A stretch of DNA of 19,243 nucleotides from JAMXLO01 sp041487355 (GCA_041487355.1 JBGPND010000090.1:1-19243); one strand, 5' to 3'; positions 8,288-16,024 are shown, counted from the stretch's first letter. Made by a program: numbers and translations. Notes: generated by a model not told the origin, from the sequence alone.

Positions 8288-9568
8288 ATGCCGTCCGACA
8301 TCACCGACCTGCCGATTGGCGACGCGGCGTACGAGGTTCTCGACCTCGAGCGCAGCGCGACACTTGATGGCCGGTTCGATATCGCGCTCGGTGATTCATT
8401 CACCGACCCGGGCGTGCGCGAGAGCTTCGCCCGGCTGGAACGCACCGAGCCGAGCCGCCTCTATCGGCTGCACGATGTGACCCTCGATGCCTCGCTCATG
8501 CTCCTGCTCCGAGGGCGCACGCGCATCACCGAGACGCGCTACCTCGTCACCGACGAGGAATACGCCGCTACCCTGGTCAAGCCGCTGCCCGTGGTTCCTT
8601 TCGATCCCGCGGAGCACTACGTCATCGGCTGCAATCGGGCGTGGCACAACTACTACCATTGGCTGATCCAGGCCGTGCCCGCGATCGATTGGAGCCTGCG
8701 CAATCGCAGCCAGCGCAGGCTGACACTGGTGTTGCCGCCACTGCGACCATGGCAGGAAGAGACGCTGGCGTTGCTGAGCTGTCAGGACGTCGCCAGGCCG
8801 ATCCTCGACATATCCGGCACCTATCTCTTCCCGAGTGCCGAATTCAGCGAATTCCTGGGCGAGCGGATGCCGCTCACCGTTTCCAGCGCAGCAATGGCCA
8901 CTTTCCGCCGCCTGAGCCAGAGCGTGCCATGGACGCGCGGTGCCGCCGAGGAGATCTACGTCGCCCGGACCGACGCGCGAAACCGGGTGGCGGAGAACGA
9001 AGCGGAGCTGATCAGCCTGCTGGAGCGGCAAGGTGTGCGCATCATCGTTCCCGGCGCGCTTCCGGTCAGCGAGCAGATCGCTGCATTCCGCGCCGCCCGT
9101 CTGGTGATCGGCCCGCACGGCGCGGGCATGAGCAATATCGTGTTCTGCCAGAGTGGCAGCTTCGTCTACGAGATGCTGCCGCGCCACTACCCGAACGTCT
9201 CGTTCAACCGGGCCGCGCAGGCTGCCGGTCTGAACTACTGGGCTGATCTGTTCGAAGGCTTCGGGGCAGGCGATAGACACGGCCGGACACGGCGTTTCGA
9301 CCTCGATGTCGTCGCGGCTCGGCTGGATGCGATCAGGGCGCGAATCGCCGCCACTCCCAGAGTTGAATCCGCGATAGACTTCCTGAGGCGCACGCAGGCG
9401 GCGCAGCCGGACGAAACGGCGTTACCGGTTCGCACGCCGGAGCCGCAAGTCGTCGCGAGCGAACCACAGCAGCCGCACGGTCTGCTCGCGCGGTCCATGC
9501 GTGCCTTGGCACGACTGTTTTTTGCGCGGCGGCACCGGGTAATCACCCGGCACTACCGGGTCAGTTGA
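8288..9568 (+). CDS. GT61-family glycosyltransferase (DUF563 type)
   Basis: This 426-residue predicted glycosyltransferase starts at ATG 8288. Two GT61 hallmarks are clear: WHNYYHWLIQAVPAI at residues 119-133 (the conserved NYYHWL motif) and VIGPHGAGMSNIVFC at 273-287 (the conserved GxHGAGLxN motif). EEIYVARTDARNR near 221-233 matches the family's YxxRxxxxxR segment before the donor-binding half. No signal peptide or TM helix is evident, so it is probably cytoplasmic. The last ~50 residues form a Pro/Gln-rich then basic tail (MRALARLFFARRHRVITRH) that could associate with the membrane. The gene lies 27 bp after the PhyH gene and is probably co-transcribed. GT61 members act in cell-surface or capsular polysaccharide and flagellin-associated glycosylation; the sugar and acceptor cannot be read from the sequence. 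Confidence 0.88.
   Translation: MPSDITDLPIGDAAYEVLDLERSATLDGRFDIALGDSFTDPGVRESFARLERTEPSRLYRLHDVTLDASLMLLLRGRTRITETRYLVTDEEYAATLVKPLPVVPFDPAEHYVIGCNRAWHNYYHWLIQAVPAIDWSLRNRSQRRLTLVLPPLRPWQEETLALLSCQDVARPILDISGTYLFPSAEFSEFLGERMPLTVSSAAMATFRRLSQSVPWTRGAAEEIYVARTDARNRVAENEAELISLLERQGVRIIVPGALPVSEQIAAFRAARLVIGPHGAGMSNIVFCQSGSFVYEMLPRHYPNVSFNRAAQAAGLNYWADLFEGFGAGDRHGRTRRFDLDVVAARLDAIRARIAATPRVESAIDFLRRTQAAQPDETALPVRTPEPQVVASEPQQPHGLLARSMRALARLFFARRHRVITRHYRVS
8881..8900. repeat. 20-bp exact direct repeat, copy 2
   Basis: This is identical to 7730-7749 over exactly 20 bp and diverges on both sides. It lies within the GT61 gene in a different reading frame. Confidence 0.7.
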
Positions 9569-10304
9569 CGATCAGCAGGGGGCTTCCCCACAGACGCTGC
9601 TCGACCAGGCCACGACCGATCTTGACGTGCTCCTGGAACACCTTGCTGTGACGCTCGACATCGTCGTGCATCACCTTGTCTTCGAGCATCTGCCGGTAAT
9701 TGTGAGACCATTGCGCCTGACACAGGAACAGCTTGTTCTCGATGTAGGCCCATGGCACCAGCCGCCTCGGCTGTGCGAAGAACAGATGCACCGCCTCGTT
9801 CACGCCGAACGTAACGGGATTGATGAAATCGTCGACCGCGACGATGCCGCCGGGCGCGATGACCTGCTCGGCCAGGCCGAGATCCCAGAACACGTCATTC
9901 CGTTCGTGCGAGCCATCGATGCTGATGAAGCGCGCCCTGTCCACAAGATGCGACAGCAGAAGGTTGGCATCCAGATCGGTCGAGTAGGCCTGCAACAGAT
10001 GGACGTTGGCGCGATTGTCGGCCAGCGCCGGCTCCAGATATTGCCACACCTTGGCGACCGAATGGTCCTGAAACAGGTCGATCCCGAGCGCCCTGCAGCC
10101 GGTTCGCGCGGCGGATCGCAGCAGGATCGAGAAATATCGGCCGCACAGCACGCCGATCTCAAGCACCGAGCCGACAAGGCCACGGTCCTCCTGGAACTCG
10201 AGCATGTCCATGGTGCGGATGGCGGTTCCCTGATGCAGCCAGCCAGGGATGTTGTAGACGATGTCGTGGTAGAAATCGTAGTGTTCCGCTGGTGTGCTGG
10301 CCAT
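9561..10304 (-). CDS. Class I SAM-dependent methyltransferase (Methyltransf_24-like)
   Basis: This 247-residue cytoplasmic protein has a Rossmann-type methyltransferase fold. Motif I is GSVLEIGVLCGRYFSILL near residues 45-62 (ExGxxxG, SAM binding), followed by RALGIDLFQDH (acidic Asp at the end of strand 2) and ARFISIDGSHERNDVFWDL near 122-140. The IDGSH motif is typical of Methyltransf_24 and cephalosporin hydroxylase-like families. PGGIVAVDDFINP follows (strand 5/motif III region). The ATG at 10304 gives a family-like N-terminus. The gene converges on the GT61 gene, with stops overlapping by 8 bp (9561-9568), so it is a separate transcript. IDGSH-type methyltransferases often sit in glycan gene sets, which fits the neighbour, but the substrate is unknown. 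Confidence 0.85.
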   Translation of the reverse strand: MASTPAEHYDFYHDIVYNIPGWLHQGTAIRTMDMLEFQEDRGLVGSVLEIGVLCGRYFSILLRSAARTGCRALGIDLFQDHSVAKVWQYLEPALADNRANVHLLQAYSTDLDANLLLSHLVDRARFISIDGSHERNDVFWDLGLAEQVIAPGGIVAVDDFINPVTFGVNEAVHLFFAQPRRLVPWAYIENKLFLCQAQWSHNYRQMLEDKVMHDDVERHSKVFQEHVKIGRGLVEQRLWGSPLLIVN

Positions 10305-10331
10305 CGCTTCGTCCCCCGGCGTTGCGTACGC

Positions 10332-10574
10332 CTAGCGCCGATACGGCGCCGGCAACAGCGCCCGCACCGGCAGCTTCATCAGCCCCGTCGGTCCATGCAC
10401 GATCACCAGCGCATCGGGACAATGGTCCAGGAACATCTCGCGGCAGGCGCCGCAGGGCGGCACGACGGCGAGCTCCCGATCGGCTTCGTCGGGCTTCGGA
10501 TGGCGCACAGCCACGATGGTATCGATGTTGCCGTCCCCCTCAAACAGCGCTCGGCCAAGCGCTACGGCTTCGGC
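10332..10574 (-). pseudogene. 5'-truncated duplicate of the cytidine deaminase-like gene
   Basis: The last ~79 codons of the downstream deaminase are repeated here in frame, from AEAVALGRALFEGDGN through VPPCGACREMF to LLPAPYRR and a TAG stop. The second zinc motif PCGAC is present, but the substrate-binding N-terminal half and the CAE zinc ligand/catalytic Glu are lost. Immediately upstream in this frame is a TGA, so no long product is possible, although a GTG at 10514 could start a ~60-residue peptide. Compared with the full copy, the last 60 residues differ at four positions (GPTGLM versus GAAGLT, A versus E). The DNA has about 20 mismatches in 238 bp by eye, without gaps. It is probably non-functional; a small expressed fragment cannot be excluded. 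Confidence 0.85.
10337..10574. repeat. 238-bp direct repeat, copy 1 (deaminase 3' half)
   Basis: This aligns without gaps to 10920-11157 at a constant offset of 583 bp. A central block of about 73 bp covering the PCGAC-coding region is identical, while mismatches cluster toward both ends. The boundaries coincide with the deaminase stop codon on one side and abrupt loss of similarity at 10574 on the other. Confidence 0.9.
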
Positions 10575-10891
10575 TCCTCAGGCAGGCGCTCGATATCGTC
10601 CAGGCGCATCATCGCGCGCACTGCCTGCTGCTGGGCGTTGATGATCTGGTTGGCCTGGAGGATCACCTCGCTACGCAGATCGTGGACGTCGCGATCGACC
10701 CGATCGAAGCGGGTCTGCATCTCGGCCCTGAGGGTGACGAACTCATGTCGGAGCTCGCCGACCTCACGGTTCAGCCGTTCCACGTGGCTGTTGGTCAGCT
10801 TGATCTGTTCAGCCAGCGCATCGATGGCATCCGCGATCCGGTCGACCGGGGCCTGAGCGAAGTCTACCCGCCGCGCATCTGAGGAACTCAT
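10562..10891 (-). CDS. Small coiled-coil protein of unknown function
   Basis: About 109 residues from ATG 10891 (MSSSDARRVDFAQAPVDRI). An in-frame ATG at 10918 would add nine residues. The body, residues ~14-100, is a continuous heptad-like helix: IADAIDALAEQIKLTNSHVE, then LNREVGELRHEF, then MQTRFDRVDRDVHDLRSEV. The pattern is typical of short soluble coiled-coil proteins, with no signal peptide, TM segment or catalytic motif. I do not recognise the family. It lies 23 bp after the deaminase stop on the same strand, in line with recA and the deaminase. Its last codons (PKP and the TAG stop) are read out of frame from the duplicated deaminase DNA at 10562-10574, so the current C-terminus was probably created by the duplication. 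Confidence 0.65.
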   Translation of the reverse strand: MSSSDARRVDFAQAPVDRIADAIDALAEQIKLTNSHVERLNREVGELRHEFVTLRAEMQTRFDRVDRDVHDLRSEVILQANQIINAQQQAVRAMMRLDDIERLPEEPKP

Positions 10892-10914
10892 AGCCGACCC
10901 TAGCACACCCTCGT

Positions 10915-11316
10915 TCACCGCCGATACGGCGCCGGCAGCAGCTCACGCACCGGCAACTTTGTCAGCCCTGCCGCCCCATGCACGATCACCAGCGCATCGG
11001 GACAATGGTCCAGGAACATCTCGCGGCAGGCGCCGCAGGGCGGCACGACCGCGAGCTCCCGATCGGCTTCGTCGGGCTTCGGGTGGCGCACAGCCACGAC
11101 GGTGTCGATGTTGCCGCCCCCCTCGAGCAGCGCGCGGCCAAGCGCGACCGCTTCGGCGCACACCGACAGCCGCCCGACCGTGGCGCCGAGATGCAGGCCC
11201 GTCCAGACGCGTCCGTCACGTGCGCGAATGGCAGCCGCAACCGTGTGCCAGAATGGTCGGTAATGCCGCGCCAGCACATCATGCGCTGCGGCGATCAGTG
11301 TATGATCAGCCTTCAA
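10915..11316 (-). CDS. Cytidine deaminase-like zinc hydrolase
   Basis: This is a cytidine deaminase-fold protein of about 133 residues if the TTG at 11316 is the start (reading MKADHTLIAAAHDVLARHY), the usual size of the tetrameric CDA family. The zinc motifs are clear: LSVCAEAVALG (Cys ligand and catalytic Glu in CAE) and VVPPCGACREMF (PCxxC, two Cys ligands). The region HTVAAAIRARDGRVWTGLHL takes the place of the substrate-binding strand. The family deaminates cytidine/deoxycytidine in pyrimidine salvage; blasticidin-S-type deaminases share the fold. The start is uncertain: no ATG lies between the recA stop (11342) and the conserved region. TTG 11316 lacks a clear Shine-Dalgarno sequence, and an ATG at 11373 would overlap the recA end. 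It follows recA closely on the same strand, so it may share the recA promoter and SOS control. Confidence 0.8.
   Translation of the reverse strand: MKADHTLIAAAHDVLARHYRPFWHTVAAAIRARDGRVWTGLHLGATVGRLSVCAEAVALGRALLEGGGNIDTVVAVRHPKPDEADRELAVVPPCGACREMFLDHCPDALVIVHGAAGLTKLPVRELLPAPYRR
10920..11157. repeat. 238-bp direct repeat, copy 2 (within the full deaminase gene)
   Basis: This is the parent-like copy, lying inside the intact deaminase gene, of the repeat at 10337-10574. Only this copy is continuous with a complete N-terminal coding half. Confidence 0.9.
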
Positions 11317-11341
11317 GAGACTTCGCGCAGGTGGTGTCGCG

Positions 11342-12382
<1,041 letters not shown>

Positions 12383-12532
12383 CAGAGGATCCTTGTCCTA
12401 GCGAGGTTCTACAACCATACGTCTTGGAAGGCCGATCGTCCTTCGCGCATAGATTGCATCCATGCGACCGGGCCGTTCAAGCGAACAAAGCGGCAACCCA
12501 TCAATCGCGCACGCCGCTGAATCGATGTTTGC

Positions 12533-12561
12533 TTTATGTTCCGCCGGCTGGTGGAATACAA
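12533..12561 (-). promoter_or_regulatory. Putative recA promoter (-35 TTGTAT, -10 CATAAA)
   Basis: On the minus strand, TTGTAT (12561-12556) and CATAAA (12538-12533) are separated by 17 bp, a sigma-70-like arrangement. The -35 directly abuts the SOS box. Transcription would start near 12526, giving a leader of about 140 nt before recA. The assignment is by pattern and spacing only. Confidence 0.6.
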
Positions 12562-12576
12562 GAACCATTTGCGAAC
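12562..12576 (-). promoter_or_regulatory. LexA binding site (SOS box) of recA
   Basis: On the minus strand the sequence is GTTCGCAAATGGTTC, an exact match to the alphaproteobacterial LexA motif GTTC-N7-GTTC. It lies immediately upstream of the putative -35 hexamer, so bound LexA would block RNA polymerase. It is only 6 bp from the flhB stop codon, so the flagellar operon runs right up to this operator. Confidence 0.85.
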
Positions 12577-12582
12577 ATCTGC

Positions 12583-13674
12583 CTACGGAGTTCCGGCGAG
12601 TCCCGACGCCATCGTCATAACGGGCGCCCTGCCGAGTCGCCAGACATAGGCGATGATCTCGGCCACCGCCTGATAGTGCTCCGCGGGAATGTCAGTATCC
12701 AGCTCCACCCGATACAGCGCCTGGGCAAGCGGCGGATTGGCCACCAGCGGCACACGGTTCGCCTCCGCCACCTCGCGGATGCGGGCGGCCAGTGAATCGA
12801 CCCCCTTCGCCACCACGCGCGGTGCGGCATGCTTCGCCCGGTCATAGGACAGAGCCACGGCGTAGTGGGTCGGATTCGTGATAACCACGGTCGCCTTCGG
12901 CACCGCCGCCAGCATGCGCTTGCGCGCCCGGAATGTGCGAATCTGCCGGAGCCGCGCCTTCACGCGCGGATCGCCTTCGGTTTCCCTCAGCTCTTCCTGG
13001 ATGTCATGGCGGCTCATGCGCAGTTCCCGCGAATGGCGAAGGAACACCCAGAACAGGTCCAAGGCGGCAATCCCTGCCTGCGCCGCCAGAACCGCCAACA
13101 GCACATGCAGCACCGGGCCCGCGGCGCGGGAGAGAAGTTGGCTGGGCTCGCCAAACGGCGCCAGAAGCAGGCTCGGCAGGTCCCCCCGCAGCACACGCCA
13201 GGCGACGATGGCCAGGGCCGTGACCTTGACCAGCGACTTCACGGCCTCGACCAGGCTGTCGGCACTGAACAGTCGTTTGAGCCCCGCCCGAGGGCTGATG
13301 CGCGCGAGGTCCACCCGCAATGCCCGTGAATTCAGCAGGAACCGGGTCTGCACGACCACCGCTGCCACGCCGGCGAGCATTGCCGCCAGCACGAATGGCG
13401 CTGCACCGCGCAGCCAGACAACGCCCGCGAGCCGGAACGCGTTGCCAGGATTCGCGTCGAATTCGTGAGCCCGCGCCAGAAATATGCTGAGACTCAGCGC
13501 CAGGTCACGTGCCGCCCCGGGGGCCGCCAACACCAGAGCCAGAGTGACCGCCGCCAAGCCTGCCAGGGTGACCAGTTCGCGGGAGATCGGCACCTGGCCT
13601 TCCTCGCGCGCTCGCTGCAGTCGTCGCGGTGTCGCGGCTTCCGTCCGTTCCTCTTGGTGTGCCTCGTCAGCCAC
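12583..13674 (-). CDS. flhB: Flagellar export gate / specificity-switch protein FlhB
   Basis: FlhB is an inner-membrane component of the flagellar type III export apparatus that switches substrate class from rod/hook to filament. It has 363 residues and starts at GTG 13674 (MADEAHQEERTEAATPRRLQ). The N-terminus EERTEAATPRRLQRAREEGQ matches the conserved FlhB opening ExxTExPTxkkxxxAREkGq. Four TM segments span roughly residues 35-210. The cytoplasmic domain has the self-cleavage motif NPTH at residues 267-270 (cleavage N/P), preceded by VPKATVVIT. It is the last gene of the flgB-to-flhB operon, 6 bp after fliR. The C-terminal tail is short (…GLAGTP). All key residues are present, so it should be functional. 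Confidence 0.96.
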   Translation of the reverse strand: MADEAHQEERTEAATPRRLQRAREEGQVPISRELVTLAGLAAVTLALVLAAPGAARDLALSLSIFLARAHEFDANPGNAFRLAGVVWLRGAAPFVLAAMLAGVAAVVVQTRFLLNSRALRVDLARISPRAGLKRLFSADSLVEAVKSLVKVTALAIVAWRVLRGDLPSLLLAPFGEPSQLLSRAAGPVLHVLLAVLAAQAGIAALDLFWVFLRHSRELRMSRHDIQEELRETEGDPRVKARLRQIRTFRARKRMLAAVPKATVVITNPTHYAVALSYDRAKHAAPRVVAKGVDSLAARIREVAEANRVPLVANPPLAQALYRVELDTDIPAEHYQAVAEIIAYVWRLGRAPVMTMASGLAGTP

Positions 13675-13680
13675 GGCGTG

Positions 13681-14460
13681 TCACAGCCCCGGCAGGCTGG
13701 CAAAGCCGGATTGGAGAGCAGTCTGCCAGGCGGTGAGAATGGCGGTCGCCAGGGCGGCGAGCAGGACGATACCACCGAGGATCTGCCCAGGCATGACGAC
13801 GAAGTAGACCTGCAGCCGGGGCACCAGCCGGGCGAGCAGACCGATCGCCACGTGCCAGACGATGGCGGCCAACAGGAATGGCGAGGCCAGACGGACCGCC
13901 AGCGCGAAAGTGTCAACCACCGCGCGGACCGCGGTTTGCGTGGCATCCGCCGCGGGCAGCAGTGTGCCGGCGGGTATCAGCCGATAGCTGCCTGCAAGCG
14001 CCGCCAGCGGTACCGCGTAGAGGCCCGTTACCAGAATGGCGAGCGGGGCGGCGAGTGCGAAAAGGCGTGCGATGGGGGTGGCTTGGCCGCCAAGCTCGGG
14101 ATCGGGCTGCAACACGTTGGCGACCCCCAGCATATAGGCGATGAACTGGCCGGCAACCGGGAGCGCCAGCACCAGCAGACGCGCGAGCCAACCCAGCCAG
14201 AGGCCGGTGACGATTTCGGCTGCGATCATGAGGGCGGCCTGCAGGCCCGCCTCGGGAACCGCCGGGATCGATGGTTCGATGCCCGGCAGCAGTAATGCAG
14301 TGACGCCGAGCGCCAGACCAAGCCGGAGCATCGGCGGAGGCTCCGCCTCCCCCAGTCCTGGCAGCAGTATGATCGCTGCTCCGACGCGCCCCATCACCAG
14401 CACGAAGGCGAACGCCCAGGCGGGCAGCGTGGCGAGCAGGGTGGCGGCATCTTCGCTCAT
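13681..14460 (-). CDS. fliR: Flagellar biosynthetic protein FliR
   Basis: FliR is a polytopic protein of the FliPQR export-gate core. The 259 residues are highly hydrophobic with about five or six TM segments (for example FAFVLVMGRVGAAIILLPGL near 17-36 and LGLALGVTALLLPGI). EIVTGLWLGWLARLLVLALP near residues 81-100 and GQFIAYMLGVANVLQPD near 103-119 correspond to the conserved FliR segments ExxiGxxlG and aGxxiGxxxGxxxxxxxdP. The C-terminus …QTALQSGFASLPGL is short. The ATG at 14460 overlaps the fliQ stop by 4 bp (ATGA), and flhB begins 6 bp after its stop, showing tight coupling of the three export-gate genes. Confidence 0.95.
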   Translation of the reverse strand: MSEDAATLLATLPAWAFAFVLVMGRVGAAIILLPGLGEAEPPPMLRLGLALGVTALLLPGIEPSIPAVPEAGLQAALMIAAEIVTGLWLGWLARLLVLALPVAGQFIAYMLGVANVLQPDPELGGQATPIARLFALAAPLAILVTGLYAVPLAALAGSYRLIPAGTLLPAADATQTAVRAVVDTFALAVRLASPFLLAAIVWHVAIGLLARLVPRLQVYFVVMPGQILGGIVLLAALATAILTAWQTALQSGFASLPGL

Positions 14461-14729
14461 GAGCCGCCGATCGCGACAATCCGGTCAAGCAAGGTGTGCG
14501 TGTAGTCCGACAGCGTGGACAGCATGAATGGCCCTAGCAGTACCAGTGCGGCACCGAGGGCGATGACCTTCGGCACGAAGGCCAGCGTCGCCTCGTTGAT
14601 CTGTGTAATCGCCTGCAGCAGCGAGATGAGCAGGCCGACGCCGAGCGCCACCAGCAGGGGCGGCCCACCCAGCTTCAGCATCACCAGCATGCCGTCCCGC
14701 AGCGACACGGCGATATCGGCATCGTTCAT
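14457..14729 (-). CDS. fliQ: Flagellar biosynthetic protein FliQ
   Basis: FliQ is a small two-TM subunit of the FliPQR export gate. It has 90 residues, the family's usual size. It reads MNDADIAVSLRDGMLVMLKL, then PPLLVALGVGLLISLLQAIT, then QINEATLAFVPKVIALGAAL. The QAxTQIxExTLxFVPK motif is diagnostic for FliQ. The two TM helices span roughly residues 20-38 and 50-72. It overlaps fliR by 4 bp and follows fliE by 42 bp on the same strand. Confidence 0.96.
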   Translation of the reverse strand: MNDADIAVSLRDGMLVMLKLGGPPLLVALGVGLLISLLQAITQINEATLAFVPKVIALGAALVLLGPFMLSTLSDYTHTLLDRIVAIGGS

Positions 14730-14771
14730 GGCTTCGGCTGTCCTGCTGATCGGAACGGGTCAATCGGCGGC

Positions 14772-15077
14772 TCAGATCGGCATCTTCATGATGTCCTGAT
14801 AGGCCTGCACCACGCGATCGCGGATGACGGTCGCGGATTGCAGAGTGAGCTCGGCACGCGCCAGGGCGGTGACGACTTCGGTGAGATTGCCGCCGCCGGC
14901 AATCGCCTCCATGGCCTTGGCGTCGGCCGCATGGCCATTGTCGATCGCGCCTTGCAGGGCACGCTCCAGCGTTGCGCCAAAGGTGCCGGTGCCGCCACCA
15001 CCGTCGCCACGATCGACCCGGGCATAGGCATCGACCGCGGCCGAGGGCGTCACGACAATCGTCGGTATCGTGCTCAT
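14772..15077 (-). CDS. fliE: Flagellar hook-basal body adaptor protein FliE
   Basis: FliE links the MS ring/export gate to the proximal rod. It has 101 residues, close to the family's ~105. The N-terminal part is Gly-rich and variable (DRGDGGGGTGTFGATLERAL). The C-terminal half carries the conserved helix: NLTEVVTALARAELTLQSAT followed by VIRDRVVQAYQDIMKMPI, ending in the family's typical YxxIMxMxI/V. It is exported through the gate without a cleaved signal. It lies between flgC (upstream, after a ~120-bp palindromic spacer) and fliQ. Confidence 0.95.
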   Translation of the reverse strand: MSTIPTIVVTPSAAVDAYARVDRGDGGGGTGTFGATLERALQGAIDNGHAADAKAMEAIAGGGNLTEVVTALARAELTLQSATVIRDRVVQAYQDIMKMPI

Positions 15078-15081
15078 CGGT

Positions 15082-15188
15082 CGTCATGGTCGGGCTTGAC
15101 CCGGCCATCCATGGCTTTGATAGCGGCCAGAACAGACGTGGATGGTTCGCCCCCGGCCTTCACCGGGGCATGCTTCGCGGCCATGATG
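15082..15188. repeat. Composite palindromic (BIME-like) element inside the flagellar operon
   Basis: The element starts with CGTCATGG (15082-15089) and ends with CCATGATG (15181-15188). The first stem-loop has arms ATGGTCGGG (15086-15094) and CCCGGCCAT (15100-15108), one mismatch and loop CTTGA. After GGCCATCCA and a short spacer comes CGTGGATGG (15137-15145). The second stem-loop is CCCCGG/CCGGGG (15151-15156/15163-15168). The order of the blocks is the same as in the element at 4676-4802. It fills the spacer between flgC and fliE, genes usually only a few bases apart. Confidence 0.78.
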
Positions 15189-15198
15189 ACTGTCGTCA

Positions 15199-15606
15199 TC
15201 ATTTCAGCAGATCGATCGTGCGCGTCAGCATGCTGCGCGTGGCCTGCATGACGGAGAGGTTGGCATTGTACGAACGCTCGGCCTCGCGCATGTCCATGAC
15301 CTCGACGAGGCTGTTGACGTTCGGCAGTTTCACGTAGCCGTCGGCGTTGGCCGCGGGGTTGGATGGGTCGTAGCGCAACTGGAGCTCGCTCCCGTCCCGG
15401 CCGACCTGCTTCACCCGGACCGTCTGCGTGCCGAGCTGCCGATCCAAGGTGTTCTGAAACGTCACGGTCTTGCGGCGATACGGATCTGCGCCCGGCGTCG
15501 ATCCGGTGGTGTCCTGGTTGGCCAGATTCTCGGCTATAATGCGCAGCCGCGTCGTCTGCGCGTCCATGCCGCGTGCGGAAATGCTGAGCGCCTTGTCGAG
15601 ATCCAT
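15199..15606 (-). CDS. flgC: Flagellar proximal rod protein FlgC
   Basis: FlgC is a periplasmic rod subunit, exported by the flagellar type III system. It has 135 residues, the normal size. The N-terminus MDLDKALSISARGMDAQTTR followed by LRIIAENLANQDTTG matches the rod/hook family signature (SxxGMxaQxxRlxxxaeNlANxxT). DPYRRKTVTFQ is the FlgC-typical central motif. The C-terminal helix VEVMDMREAERSYNANLSVM matches the FlgC end (vdMxeAxRsYeANv). Both terminal helices that form the D0 coiled coil are intact. It lies 19 bp after flgB. Confidence 0.96.
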   Translation of the reverse strand: MDLDKALSISARGMDAQTTRLRIIAENLANQDTTGSTPGADPYRRKTVTFQNTLDRQLGTQTVRVKQVGRDGSELQLRYDPSNPAANADGYVKLPNVNSLVEVMDMREAERSYNANLSVMQATRSMLTRTIDLLK

Positions 15607-15625
15607 GCCGATCTCCCTGCGTTGC

Positions 15626-16024
15626 CTAGCCCGATGTGGAGCGACCGAGGGCCATGCCGAACAGGCCGAGGTACTTCTTGTAGATCGTCGTCACCAGCGC
15701 GTGGGTCGTGTCGGTGTTTGCTATCTTGATGAGCTGGTCATCCAGCGCGACGGCATTGCCGTCCGGCGCGCGGGCGGCAGGACGCGCCTCGACCTCCGTT
15801 TGCTGTCCGGCGCCCGCCAGGCCGGGCAAATGGTTCGGCTGAGTGCGGACCGGCGCAACGGCACCTGCGCCTGTAAGCGCCGCGGCGAACGGCTTCAGGT
15901 CACGCGGCCGATAGCCGGGCGTGTTGGCATTGGCGATGTTCTGCGCAAGCAGCCCCTGCCGCCTGTCGGCCCAGGCCAGGCGCCGCTCCGCCAGATCGAA
16001 CAAGCCGATTTGCGTCGGGTCCAT
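15626..16024 (-). CDS. flgB: Flagellar proximal rod protein FlgB
   Basis: FlgB is the innermost proximal rod subunit. It has 132 residues, from ATG 16024. The N-terminal helix reads IGLFDLAERRLAWADRRQGL followed by LAQNIANANTPGYRPRDL, with the rod signature NIANANTPGY. The C-terminal segment MALGRSTSG follows the export-associated helix containing THALVTTIYKKYLGLFGMAL. The middle region is Pro/Ala-rich and low in complexity, normal for FlgB. It is the first gene of the minus-strand flagellar operon and is transcribed divergently from the gene at 16241. Confidence 0.94.
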   Translation of the reverse strand: MDPTQIGLFDLAERRLAWADRRQGLLAQNIANANTPGYRPRDLKPFAAALTGAGAVAPVRTQPNHLPGLAGAGQQTEVEARPAARAPDGNAVALDDQLIKIANTDTTHALVTTIYKKYLGLFGMALGRSTSG

